Shown piece after piece: positions 17,498-25,707 of a DNA stretch of 64,000 nucleotides (positions are counted from its first letter, which is position 1; each line of letters starts with the position of its first letter). Source of the stretch: Flavobacteriaceae bacterium (GTDB lineage Bacteria > Bacteroidota > Bacteroidia > Flavobacteriales > Flavobacteriaceae); assembly GCA_002746415.1 (NCBI GenBank), contig NVXD01000017.1:1-64000 (forward strand), given 5' to 3'. Below the pieces are notes generated by a model. That model saw nothing but the letters and a program-made list of their open reading frames with translations. It searched no databases and was not told the origin of the DNA. The position numbers and the translations under genes were made by a program.

Positions 17498-17857
17498 ATG
17501 AAACCTAAAATAAAGACCACACTATTACTACTGATATTTTCCAGTTTTATAATTTCATCCTGTGTAAGCACTCGGGTAGAGTCAAGCCCTCATTTAGATG
17601 GTGTCGTAAATCTTGAATGCCAGAAAAGGTCGAGTTGGAGCTATTATTGGGGCTTAAAACAAAAACGGGTTGATACCAATCCAGAAGTGGCAGGAACCAT
17701 CTGTCCTTGTAGGGAAGGTGGTATGTCTTGGGTAGTAGTACAAACCTCTTTTACCGACTTTCTTTTAAGCACAGTGACCATAGGTATTGTAAATCATAGA
17801 ACAGTTACTTATGGATGTGCTAGAGCTCCGCATGACGATGATGACCCAGATAATTAA
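17498..17857 (+). CDS. Small outer-membrane-type lipoprotein
   Basis: A 119-aa protein with a clear lipoprotein signal: hydrophobic LLLLIFSSFIISSC, with the acylated Cys near residue 22. The mature part (SSWSYYWGLKQ, ICPCREGGMSWVVVQT, STVTIGIVNHRTVTYGC) has several Cys and the GlyI-x-x-x-x-V-x-x-CA-like ending seen in small Bor/TRL-like lipoproteins; that relation is a guess from pattern. It ends in an acidic DDDDPDN tail. It is 11 bp ahead of the flavoprotein gene, so the two are cotranscribed. The role is not known. Confidence 0.6.
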   Translation: MKPKIKTTLLLLIFSSFIISSCVSTRVESSPHLDGVVNLECQKRSSWSYYWGLKQKRVDTNPEVAGTICPCREGGMSWVVVQTSFTDFLLSTVTIGIVNHRTVTYGCARAPHDDDDPDN

Positions 17858-17868
17858 AACAAACTCAG

Positions 17869-19443
17869 ATGACACCACAAGGAATAAATCAACTGCCCAT
17901 TCAACAATGGTCCAACAAGCATGAGAATTTCACACACAATCTCGTTGCAAATACTTCATTTAAGCTCTGGAATCCTCCTGCTCAAAAAAAAAGGGAGCGG
18001 TATCTAGCCACGACCAAAAATTTTCAATGGCTCATTAACCACGCTATTACCAATAATATTAAGTTACGTGCCATAGGCAGTGGTTGGTCTTTTACAAAAG
18101 TTGGAGTTACAGAAGGTGGTTTAATCGACACAGCTTCCTTAAATTTTTCTTTCCGGATACCTAAAAAATATACAAGCTCCCAGTATGCAAAACAACCCGA
18201 AGACCTTTACTTTTTGCAGTGTGGCACTATTATCCATGAGATAAATACACGTTTGGCAGCAAAAATACCCCAACGCTCTATTAAGGCATCAGGTGCAAGC
18301 AACGGACAAACCATTGCTGGCGCCCTATCCACTGGCACACACGGAGCAGCCATCCATGTAGGTGCCATCCAAGAGTTTGTAGTAGGGTTGCATATCATTA
18401 CAGGAGCTGACAAACACATTTGGCTCGAAAGAGCTTCTTATCCCGTGGCGTCACAAGAATTTGTTGATTGGATGGACGCTGATTTAGTTCAAGACGATGC
18501 TTTATTTGATGCAGCCTTGGTCAGTTTTGGTAGTTTTGGATTTATTCATGGTATTATGATTGAAACTGAACCACAATTTCTGCTTACAGAACACCGTGAA
18601 GGTCCAATAGCCTATAATCAAAAGCTAAAAGATGCCATGAAGACCTTAGATTTTTCTGATCTTAATTTACCAGGAACGGGACAAAGTGGAGACATGTACC
18701 ATTTTGAAGTACTTTTTAATATCCATAATTTTGAACCCAATAATGCAGATAAGGGTGCCTTTGTGAAATACATGTTTAAAAAGCCATTTCAACTGCCTCA
18801 CACACCACTACAACGCAATAATGAATTCACTTATGGAGATGATTTACTTGGAATCATTTCCACCGTTTTAGATAAGTTACCGTTGGCACAATTATCGATT
18901 CCAACTTTGGTTAACCTCATGTTCAAACTTGCCTTCAAACCTGAAGATCCTCGAGTAGGAACGATACGAGAAATGTTCAATTACACTAAATTTAGGGGTA
19001 AAGTTGCTAGTGCTGCCATGGCAATAGCTATTCAAGATTCCCCTAGAGCATTAGAACTTATTGTTGAAGTGAATAAACACAAATCTTTTCCCGGCGGACT
19101 CTCTCTACGATACGTTAAAGGAACCCAAGCAACCTTAGGCTTTACCAAATTCCCCAATACCTGTGTATTGGAGATGGATGGTATTGATGGCCAAAAGGCC
19201 AGGGATTTCTTTGAGGCCGTTTGGAACAAGTTCGAACAAGAAAACATATCTTATACACTTCACTGGGGTAAAATCAATTTTAATTTAAACGAGGCACGGA
19301 TAAAGCAGATGTATGGAGATGCATCAGTTGCCGCTTGGATTAATGCCCGAAATCAATTGCTTAGCATTCCTGCATTAAATGTATTCTCCAATAAATTTAT
19401 TGAAGATTGTGGTTTGGATAAGGTTCATGGGGCGATTGTGTAA
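17869..19443 (+). CDS. FAD-dependent aldonolactone oxidase-like protein
   Basis: A 524-aa flavoprotein of the FAD-linked oxidase (VAO/PCMH) superfamily, nearest in pattern to L-gulonolactone / D-arabinono-1,4-lactone oxidases. The FAD-binding part includes LRAIGSGWSFTKVG and GALSTGTHG (residues 151-159), and the C-terminal domain ends with the HWGKINF motif typical of the sugar-lactone oxidases. No signal peptide is seen. Such enzymes oxidise a lactone with O2 and release hydrogen peroxide. In this island it could be metabolic cargo or a peroxide-producing effector; only the former is supported by known relatives. Cotranscribed with the small lipoprotein upstream. Confidence 0.8.
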   Translation: MTPQGINQLPIQQWSNKHENFTHNLVANTSFKLWNPPAQKKRERYLATTKNFQWLINHAITNNIKLRAIGSGWSFTKVGVTEGGLIDTASLNFSFRIPKKYTSSQYAKQPEDLYFLQCGTIIHEINTRLAAKIPQRSIKASGASNGQTIAGALSTGTHGAAIHVGAIQEFVVGLHIITGADKHIWLERASYPVASQEFVDWMDADLVQDDALFDAALVSFGSFGFIHGIMIETEPQFLLTEHREGPIAYNQKLKDAMKTLDFSDLNLPGTGQSGDMYHFEVLFNIHNFEPNNADKGAFVKYMFKKPFQLPHTPLQRNNEFTYGDDLLGIISTVLDKLPLAQLSIPTLVNLMFKLAFKPEDPRVGTIREMFNYTKFRGKVASAAMAIAIQDSPRALELIVEVNKHKSFPGGLSLRYVKGTQATLGFTKFPNTCVLEMDGIDGQKARDFFEAVWNKFEQENISYTLHWGKINFNLNEARIKQMYGDASVAAWINARNQLLSIPALNVFSNKFIEDCGLDKVHGAIV

Positions 19444-19545
19444 AAACCTAAATATCGGTCAACATATTGAAATTTAATTAAGAATTCTTTTGCCCAGATT
19501 GGAATAATAATTCATTGTTTTTGACACAAAAAAAAGCTTAACATT

Positions 19546-20622
19546 ATGGGGTGTTCAAATATTATTGAAAGTGAATTAAAAAAAGGAGATATCAGTAAAT
19601 CCTTGCATAGAGGATCTTCAAATAAAGATTTAATAACCGATTTGCAAAGAGTTTTATTTGAATTAGGTTTTCGAGAAAAGTTGAAATGGAACAATTATGA
19701 AGCCGATGGAGAGTATGGCAATGCCACAACTGCAGCCATATTGGCATTTGCAAAAAAAAACAAGTATAAAAGTGATGGAACATCGGTTTCTAATACACTC
19801 ACCAACCTGATCCTTCAACGACATGATTTTCTTCCTGATATGTATATTTTGTGGTCCATTTATAAATCTGATTTAAGAACAAGAAAATATCTTTCAAAAG
19901 GAACTCGCATGAGTGTAACTGCCATACAAGTATTCCTCAATGAACTTGGTTATGGCAAAGAATTAAATTTTCCAAAATATGGAGCAGATGGTTTTTATGG
20001 AAGTAGCACTAAGAAAGCTCTGATTGCCTTTGCCCACGATAATGAAATCACATCAAATGGTGATTTATTGACGCGACCATTGGTAAACCTTTTAATCAAA
20101 AAGATTAATCCCTTTTATGGAAAGAATTGGAGTGATTTAGCAAAAAAATACCTTCCAAATAATAAATCTCCACTCGTTTTATACGATGGATCAAGGTTTA
20201 GAGGAAAACCATGTCGTGCAGATGTACAATTCATTCCTTCTTTAGAAAAAATAAATACTTATGCCAAACAAGCAAAGGTCCATGTTTTTGTTACCAGCTC
20301 ATTTCGCACTAGTACAAACGTTAGAGGTGCCATCGTAAAACCTGCAACCCGTTCAAATCATATGGCGGGCCATGGTATTGATATGAATATTATTTATGGA
20401 AATGATCAATTTGCCAACTCCAAAGTACTTAACAAATATCCCAGTGTTGCGGAACCAGTCAGACGTTTTATTAAGTTTATTCTCGATGACCCTTCTCTCC
20501 GATGGGGTGGTGAATTTCGGATAAAAGATGTTGTTCATATTGATGATGGGCTAAACAAAAATAGAAACAAATGGGACGAAAGATACCAGGCCATACAGCA
20601 AGCAGTGCAATTGGCAGGTTAA
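19546..20622 (+). CDS. Two peptidoglycan-binding repeats plus M15-type peptidase (endolysin-like)
   Basis: A 358-aa predicted cell-wall hydrolase. Two PG_binding_1-like repeats are evident: about 18-90 (LHRGSSNKDLITDLQRVL, EADGEYGNATTAAILAFA) and 105-185 (LSKGTRMSVTAIQVFLNELG, GADGFYGSSTKKALIAFA). The C-terminal half is an M15 (VanY/DacB-like) peptidase domain: VTSSFRTST, then SNHMAGHGID with ligands His272 and Asp279, and VHIDDGL with His331. There is no signal peptide, so like a phage endolysin it would need lysis or another exporter to reach the wall. It begins MGCS. It sits tail to tail with the patatin operon. Confidence 0.82.
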   Translation: MGCSNIIESELKKGDISKSLHRGSSNKDLITDLQRVLFELGFREKLKWNNYEADGEYGNATTAAILAFAKKNKYKSDGTSVSNTLTNLILQRHDFLPDMYILWSIYKSDLRTRKYLSKGTRMSVTAIQVFLNELGYGKELNFPKYGADGFYGSSTKKALIAFAHDNEITSNGDLLTRPLVNLLIKKINPFYGKNWSDLAKKYLPNNKSPLVLYDGSRFRGKPCRADVQFIPSLEKINTYAKQAKVHVFVTSSFRTSTNVRGAIVKPATRSNHMAGHGIDMNIIYGNDQFANSKVLNKYPSVAEPVRRFIKFILDDPSLRWGGEFRIKDVVHIDDGLNKNRNKWDERYQAIQQAVQLAG

Positions 20623-20804
20623 ATGTGTCTTACTCGAAAAAATAGATATACTCTTTTATTGTCTTGACGAATTGGACCATAGATTATTCAAGTTTTACTT
20701 AATGATACACAAATAGTTAAGCAGCTAACCATTGCCGCTAAAGAGGTGCATATCTAGCAAAAATCTCTTTGAAATGTCAAAAATTTATTGATCCTTATAA
20801 ACAC

Positions 20805-21935
20805 TCAAAAATGGCTTTTCAGAATCTTTTCAGAATCACGTTTGCCTATTTCCAATAATTTAAATCTATTCTCCGCATTACTCATCTCTATTAGATTTTC
20901 TACGTCTTCTTCAGTGAAAAGCTTATCAAAACCTAATTTATTAAGAGCCTCTACGGTAAAGGGAAAGTTATAGCGCAAGTATTTAATGAGTGGCTTCCCT
21001 CCTAAATAGTCACCCTCCAAACCGTTTACTTCCATATCTATTTTATCTGCTGTAGGGGAATTAGACATCCATTGCAATACCATTTGATTTTGCCAGCTCG
21101 CATCCTGCATGAGCATATTTGGAACGCTCTGTGCCCAATTTAACACCCAATTATCCTCAATCTCATCGGTTTTTTTTGTGTAAACACTATAACCTGTTCC
21201 CACAGAAACTATTTCCAATAAATCCTCTCCCATCTGCCAACCAAATGGGAAACCTTTTAAGGTGGCTACCATAAGCAACGTTAAGGCCGGGTTATTTGCC
21301 ATGCTCACCCCTCCGTCTACAAAGGCTCCTTTCTCGCCATTTCCAATAGGTATAAGTTGGGGTACAAAATAGGTTGGGGCCGCACTACTGGCGCGTATTG
21401 CCTGCCAAAGCAGGATATCTTTATTACGCCCCAAATCAGAATCAAAGAATTTCCCTCCAGGATGATTAATAATAGGCCAAGTGCTATTTGTATCTGCTCT
21501 TTTCGCTACAATACACAAACCAGTTTTTATCTCTGGCCCTCCAATTAATATATTCTTAAAGATTTTTTTAAGACTTTTTTCCAAAACAGAATGGTCATAC
21601 TCGGCTTTTAGATATTTCCAAGTTTCCCATGGTTTCCACCAACTTCGTTTCTTCCCAAATATCTCACCTCCAAGCTCCAGATAGAGTTTAGTAATTTCAT
21701 CAACGCTAAGCCCTATCGCCAATCCGGCTGCAATAATAGAACCTGTTGAAGTACCGCCAATCAAATCAAAGTAATCACATAATAGGAGTTGATCATTATT
21801 TTCCTTTTCTCTTACTATGGTCTCAATTTTTTTAAGGTACCCCAAAGTTAAAGCCCCTTTAATACCTCCCCCATCACAAGATAAAATTCTTTTTTTCCCC
21901 GAAGAGGGAGCTAAATGTTCTGCTAGTGTTTTCAT
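20805..21935 (-). CDS. Patatin-like phospholipase (CapV-like)
   Basis: A 376-aa predicted lipid acyl hydrolase. The oxyanion loop DGGGIKG is at residues 21-27, the nucleophile elbow GTSTG at 61-65 (Ser63) and the catalytic Asp in VDGGVSMANN (Asp207), so the Ser-Asp dyad is complete. The family includes CapV-type phospholipases that destroy the inner membrane in CBASS defence. It is the last gene of a four-gene minus-strand operon with TIR and TPR proteins, joined to the upstream gene by a 4-bp ATGA overlap (21932-21935). This position suggests that it is the effector, with the other proteins acting as sensors or signal makers. No signal peptide, so it acts from the cytoplasm. Confidence 0.9.
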   Translation of the reverse strand: MKTLAEHLAPSSGKKRILSCDGGGIKGALTLGYLKKIETIVREKENNDQLLLCDYFDLIGGTSTGSIIAAGLAIGLSVDEITKLYLELGGEIFGKKRSWWKPWETWKYLKAEYDHSVLEKSLKKIFKNILIGGPEIKTGLCIVAKRADTNSTWPIINHPGGKFFDSDLGRNKDILLWQAIRASSAAPTYFVPQLIPIGNGEKGAFVDGGVSMANNPALTLLMVATLKGFPFGWQMGEDLLEIVSVGTGYSVYTKKTDEIEDNWVLNWAQSVPNMLMQDASWQNQMVLQWMSNSPTADKIDMEVNGLEGDYLGGKPLIKYLRYNFPFTVEALNKLGFDKLFTEEDVENLIEMSNAENRFKLLEIGKRDSEKILKSHF

Positions 21936-23275
21936 AACTCTGGTTGGATATATTTTTTGAATTTATTTATCAAAATTGAAAGCCCCTCATCCTGATTATC
22001 ATTTTCCTTTCTTGCCCCATGAATTATTTCCAAATTATTTAGAGTAGTTTCAAGCATCCAAATCTCATTGGATGGAATTAAAGTAATGGCTTCCGATAAA
22101 ATTGTAGTTGCAACGTCATAATCCCTTTGAAGGATATTTAATTCACTTTGTGTGGCGAGGTCCCAGTAATCTGGTGTTGTAGACATCATTTTTCGCTTAT
22201 TTGCAAATCGTACCAGAGGCAGGTACTCTTCCAGCATTTTATAGTCTCCCTTTCTTTCTAATAAAGTGACTAGATTTATACCTGGATACGCATCTCTCCA
22301 ATCGGCATCAAACCCATCCTTATAACTTTTAATTGCTCTTCCCAAATACCCATCGGCCTTCAATAGCTTATCTTCTTTTTTTGCCTTCTCATATAAATCT
22401 TTGAAGACTCTTCCTAAAATACCATTTGTTTCAGGATCTGGACCATACTCTTTGATGACTTCCTCCAATATTTTTTGCGCCTCTTCCGATTCCCCTTTCC
22501 TGTTATAAGCAAAGGCCAATTGCTCACGAATCATTTTTAATTTTTGTAACGGAGCATCCATATCCTCATAACAAGCTATCATTTCCTGCCAAGCTTTCAC
22601 CCCTCTAAGAGATATAAATAAATCGACAACTACTCCTACGGATTTCTCATGAATGGGAGCCAATTCTTTAAACATCTTGACCACAAATTCTTTTCCCCCG
22701 TTTCTTGCTTTAAAAAGATCTTCCTTGATTTTGTTCTCATAAGTTGCCTGCTTCCTAAAAACATCGGTTTTTTCATGGGAAAGGTTGTGTGAGACTTTCC
22801 AACCATCTATCAATTGAAATACTGGGCTGTCAATAGTGTTATCCTCTTTACAAGCATTTAAATGCTTGACCAATATTTCTAGAGCAGCTTCAATGTCTAT
22901 TAATTTGCCTTGGTCATCTAACTTATAAGGAAGTGTTCTTTGCATTTTCAAATCGAAAGGCAAGTCGGCATCAAAAGCAAATATGGGAATAGTCGTATGT
23001 GCCTTGATTGCATGTCTTAATCCAAGTTCATAAAAAACATTAGCATTCAATGAAGTGAGATCCGCAATGGCATAGTCGCAAAGAACTAATCGTTCATACA
23101 TTGGTTTATGAATGGTGCCACCCAATAATTCTTCATCGTCTCTAATAGGTTCCATTTCACACTTCTCTATAGCTTTTTTAATAAGTAGCTCATAAATTTC
23201 ATTGAAATCAATCTCTCGACCCAACTTATCGATCTTGATTCCGAATGGCATTAAAACAAAACAAAGTGGTTTCAC
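21932..23275 (-). CDS. Deoxyribosyltransferase-like domain plus TPR sensor region
   Basis: A 447-aa protein. Residues 1-125 (CFVLMPFG, IADLTSLNANVFYELGLRHA) form a Rossmann-like domain related to nucleoside 2-deoxyribosyltransferases and TIR folds, with Asp72, Asn80 and Glu83 in the usual places. The rest is helical repeats, ending in YPGINLVTLLERKGDY and PDYWDLATQSELNIL, characteristic of the TPR-S (TRAFs-binding) region described in bacterial conflict systems. This suggests a nucleotide-processing domain controlled by a TPR sensor. It is 2 bp after the pYEATS-TIR gene and overlaps the patatin gene by 4 bp, so all four products are likely made together. The biochemical activity is inferred from fold only. 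Confidence 0.78.
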   Translation of the reverse strand: MKPLCFVLMPFGIKIDKLGREIDFNEIYELLIKKAIEKCEMEPIRDDEELLGGTIHKPMYERLVLCDYAIADLTSLNANVFYELGLRHAIKAHTTIPIFAFDADLPFDLKMQRTLPYKLDDQGKLIDIEAALEILVKHLNACKEDNTIDSPVFQLIDGWKVSHNLSHEKTDVFRKQATYENKIKEDLFKARNGGKEFVVKMFKELAPIHEKSVGVVVDLFISLRGVKAWQEMIACYEDMDAPLQKLKMIREQLAFAYNRKGESEEAQKILEEVIKEYGPDPETNGILGRVFKDLYEKAKKEDKLLKADGYLGRAIKSYKDGFDADWRDAYPGINLVTLLERKGDYKMLEEYLPLVRFANKRKMMSTTPDYWDLATQSELNILQRDYDVATTILSEAITLIPSNEIWMLETTLNNLEIIHGARKENDNQDEGLSILINKFKKYIQPEL

Positions 23276-23277
23276 TC

Positions 23278-23991
23278 TTAGAATTTAATTTTTTTTATTT
23301 TATCTCCCAAATCTTTCAAATTCTCCGTGTATGATCGATCTGTACCCGAAATTGATGAGAAATTGGAATTCTTTTTCTTAATATTAATAAAGGACTCCAT
23401 TGGAATTACAGTTTTATCCAACTCATTTGCAATTTTGATTTCCGCCTTTTGCCAATCGCTTCCTGTCTCGGAATTAATACTTATGACGGCATCAGAAGAA
23501 TTTATGGATTCTGTAATATAATCTTTTAAGGAAGCTCCCAGTTCCACATCTGAGGTAGAAACTACATCCATCCCTAAATCCGTAAGCATAATTTGCAAAT
23601 ATTGAGCCTTACGGATATCAGCATCTGAATGTGATATATATAATTTTTTAGAATTTAATTCCGACTCTTTATTTACTTCGTCGGTATCTTGAAAATCATT
23701 TTTCAAATTAAGCCAATGGGACATTTGTATACTTTCTCCTGATTTTTTGGTTACCGAAATCTCAATTTTGAATTCACCCCACCCACTGGATTTCATCCGA
23801 AATCCTGTAGAAACCTCAGAAATTTTTCTAAATCGGTTTTTAAAAGTACTATGCAACAAATATTGCACATAGTCTATATCGGATATATCGCTTCCTCCAT
23901 TCTCAATCCATACAGCCCACTTATAATAATCCTTTCTAGAGCTGTCCTTTTCTGAACTCTGCCTTACATTATATTCTTTGGAATACATCAT
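23278..23991 (-). CDS. pYEATS-TIR domain protein
   Basis: A 237-aa two-domain protein. Residues about 21-98 match the prokaryotic YEATS domain (YKWAVWIENGG, YVQYLLHSTF, GWGEFKIEISV), a beta-sandwich sensor seen in bacterial conflict systems. Residues about 116-215 are a TIR domain (KLYISHSDADIRKAQ, SDAVISINSETGSDW), with the catalytic-type WxxxE present as Trp180-Glu184, so NAD+ cleavage or a related nucleotide signal is plausible. It is the second gene of the operon: a 4-bp ATGA overlap with the upstream TIR gene and 2 bp to the TPR gene. Inference: sensing through pYEATS gates the TIR activity that informs the patatin. Confidence 0.82.
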   Translation of the reverse strand: MMYSKEYNVRQSSEKDSSRKDYYKWAVWIENGGSDISDIDYVQYLLHSTFKNRFRKISEVSTGFRMKSSGWGEFKIEISVTKKSGESIQMSHWLNLKNDFQDTDEVNKESELNSKKLYISHSDADIRKAQYLQIMLTDLGMDVVSTSDVELGASLKDYITESINSSDAVISINSETGSDWQKAEIKIANELDKTVIPMESFINIKKKNSNFSSISGTDRSYTENLKDLGDKIKKIKF

Positions 23992-24659
23992 GACACTAAA
24001 ATTCTTAAATTTCTATTTACAACATCTGAATTCCAAGTACCATTATTGGTACTTACCCGTATTTGAATTTCTGAATTCTTTGTTACCCCATCCAATAGTA
24101 AACTTACTCCAGCAGATTTAGGTATGACTACGGCATCCTTCCAATCTCCCCATATACCTCTTTTTTGGAGAAACCTATATTTGACTATATCACTTTGTCC
24201 AGCGTTCTCCCGCACTGTTGCTACAATGTCATCTGGCTCTAAGTGCACTTCTATCTGTTCACCAATCCTCACCTTCCATTTAAATATGGTTTCTGATACT
24301 TTTAAAAGCGTTTCCACCAAATTATCCGGTTTGAAGTGAATGTATTCAAATGCTTGAAAGGGGCCATTATTATTCATGCCTTCTTCAATTATCGCTATAA
24401 AAGGTATTTTATGGGTAAATGCAGCACTGCGTTCGTGCAGTACCCAATCACTGGTTTTTCCTTCTTCCCGTTTGGAAAGAATAACAATCATGGCATCTAC
24501 AGATTTTATTCGTTTAGCCACTGCATCCGTCAATTGTTGTCCTTCCAGTCGATGTCCATCAACCACCTCTAAATCATGACTTTCAATTAGTCGTTTAAAA
24601 CTATCTATCACTGGTATAATTTCATTGTCAAAGTGGTGTGAAAGAAAGATGCTTTCCAT
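23988..24659 (-). CDS. TIR-like domain protein with beta-sandwich tail
   Basis: A 223-aa protein leading the minus-strand operon. Residues 1-115 form a TIR-like domain (MESIFLSHHFDNE, SVDAMIVILSKREEGKTSDW) with Trp72-Glu76 giving the WxxxE motif of TIR NADases. Residues about 125-223 look like an Ig or fibronectin-type beta-sandwich (YRFLQKRGIWGDWKDAV, SEIQIRVSTNNGTW). It starts just after a 296-bp divergent region shared with the gasdermin-like/CHAT genes. TIR proteins in Thoeris and related systems make or sense NAD-derived signals; which applies here cannot be told. Confidence 0.75.
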   Translation of the reverse strand: MESIFLSHHFDNEIIPVIDSFKRLIESHDLEVVDGHRLEGQQLTDAVAKRIKSVDAMIVILSKREEGKTSDWVLHERSAAFTHKIPFIAIIEEGMNNNGPFQAFEYIHFKPDNLVETLLKVSETIFKWKVRIGEQIEVHLEPDDIVATVRENAGQSDIVKYRFLQKRGIWGDWKDAVVIPKSAGVSLLLDGVTKNSEIQIRVSTNNGTWNSDVVNRNLRILVS

Positions 24660-24955
24660 ACTATTTGTTTTAAAATTGAGATTATTACGATATCTATTTC
24701 TATCGGAAATGGTGTTAATTAATCCGAGGGGAGGGAGAGATTAATTTTATCTTTCTGTCATTCCTTTCTAAGTTAGTCTATTTCAACCATATATAAAAGA
24801 AAAATTAAAATTTACATTGATTTTTTAAGCAGATTTTTCTTATATTTAGGTTTGTATAAATCCCTCAATATTGTTAGCTGATTCATCACAAATTTGAATT
24901 ACAGCTTATTTTTTTTTATTGAAATCATAGTTGGTATAATTTAAAACAATCAAAC
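24660..24955. other. Divergent control region between the TIR operon and the CHAT operon
   Basis: This 296-bp AT-rich region separates two divergent effector operons. It contains an inverted repeat ATTAATC (24718-24724) / GATTAAT (24739-24745) near the TIR operon start. A plausible plus-strand promoter has TTG at 24817-24819, 21 nt, then TATATTTA at 24841-24848, close to the Bacteroidota -7 consensus. No gene is seen. The shared region would allow coordinated control of both operons. Confidence 0.4.
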
Positions 24956-25702
24956 ATGAGCGGATTAGCACGTAGTTATGAAAAAGCGATTAGAAAAGAA
25001 CTGAGCTCACATGCGGCCTGGTTGCCTATCACAAACACCCTAAAGATAGGTGATTATGGGTATTTTGAAGGCGGGGTCTTCCGTTCCATTGGTAATATCA
25101 TGAATAAGTATCCAGATATTACTCTTGACATAGTAGAGGGACCAACCGCTAAAATTGATTTTACTTCCGCGGGGACAAAAACATTTAAACTGAATGCCAA
25201 TGGCGAAGTTACAGATTCTTTTGCCGCTCTGGGAGATGCCGAAGCTTCATTAAATTTTGAATTCACCAAAGAGAATTCTGTAATCATTAAAGTTGATGAA
25301 ATTGGGGTAAACCAGCTTCAAAATATTGAAGAGGTGGCCATGGGATTGGCATCAAAATCTGGCTGGAAAAAAAAGTACAAAATAATTTCTGCAACCTATA
25401 CGGGAAAGGATTGTCTTATAATTTGTGCTCGAGAAGCGAATTCAACTTTTAAGATAAGTGCGAGTGCAGATTTATTAAAAGCAGTAGAAAGTGGAAAAGT
25501 AGATGTAGGATTCGAAACTTCTTCTTCCAATTCCAGTATTTTTAATTCCATTGGTGAATCAGGGGTCATTGCCCTAAGGATGTTTAAATTGAATTGGTTT
25601 GGCAACCTTAAACTGCTTGCGGATGACCAACTCGCGAATAAAGTTAGTATAGAGAAAATATTCGGGATTGATATGGAGAAGGATTTGGAAGATGATTTTT
25701 AG
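24956..25702 (+). CDS. Unknown 248-aa protein coupled to CHAT protease, possible gasdermin-like pore former
   Basis: A 248-aa protein without signal peptide. It is predicted mostly beta: LPITNTLKIGDYGYFEGGVF, then alternating strands (ITLDIVEGPTAKIDF, ASLNFEF), a helix (IEEVAMGLASKSGWKKK) and another sheet (YKIISATYTGKDCLII, NSTFKISASADLL, KVDVGFETSSSN). The order of short strands, a single helix, a K/G-rich sheet and a short C-terminal tail recalls bacterial gasdermins, which are about this size and sit beside CHAT or caspase-like proteases that cut off the tail. The usual N-terminal acylated Cys of bacterial gasdermins is absent. The stop is 5 bp before the CHAT gene. The pairing is firm; the gasdermin idea is only a hypothesis. 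Alternatively it is a protease inhibitor or sensor. Confidence 0.5.
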   Translation: MSGLARSYEKAIRKELSSHAAWLPITNTLKIGDYGYFEGGVFRSIGNIMNKYPDITLDIVEGPTAKIDFTSAGTKTFKLNANGEVTDSFAALGDAEASLNFEFTKENSVIIKVDEIGVNQLQNIEEVAMGLASKSGWKKKYKIISATYTGKDCLIICAREANSTFKISASADLLKAVESGKVDVGFETSSSNSSIFNSIGESGVIALRMFKLNWFGNLKLLADDQLANKVSIEKIFGIDMEKDLEDDF

Positions 25703-25707
25703 CACTT

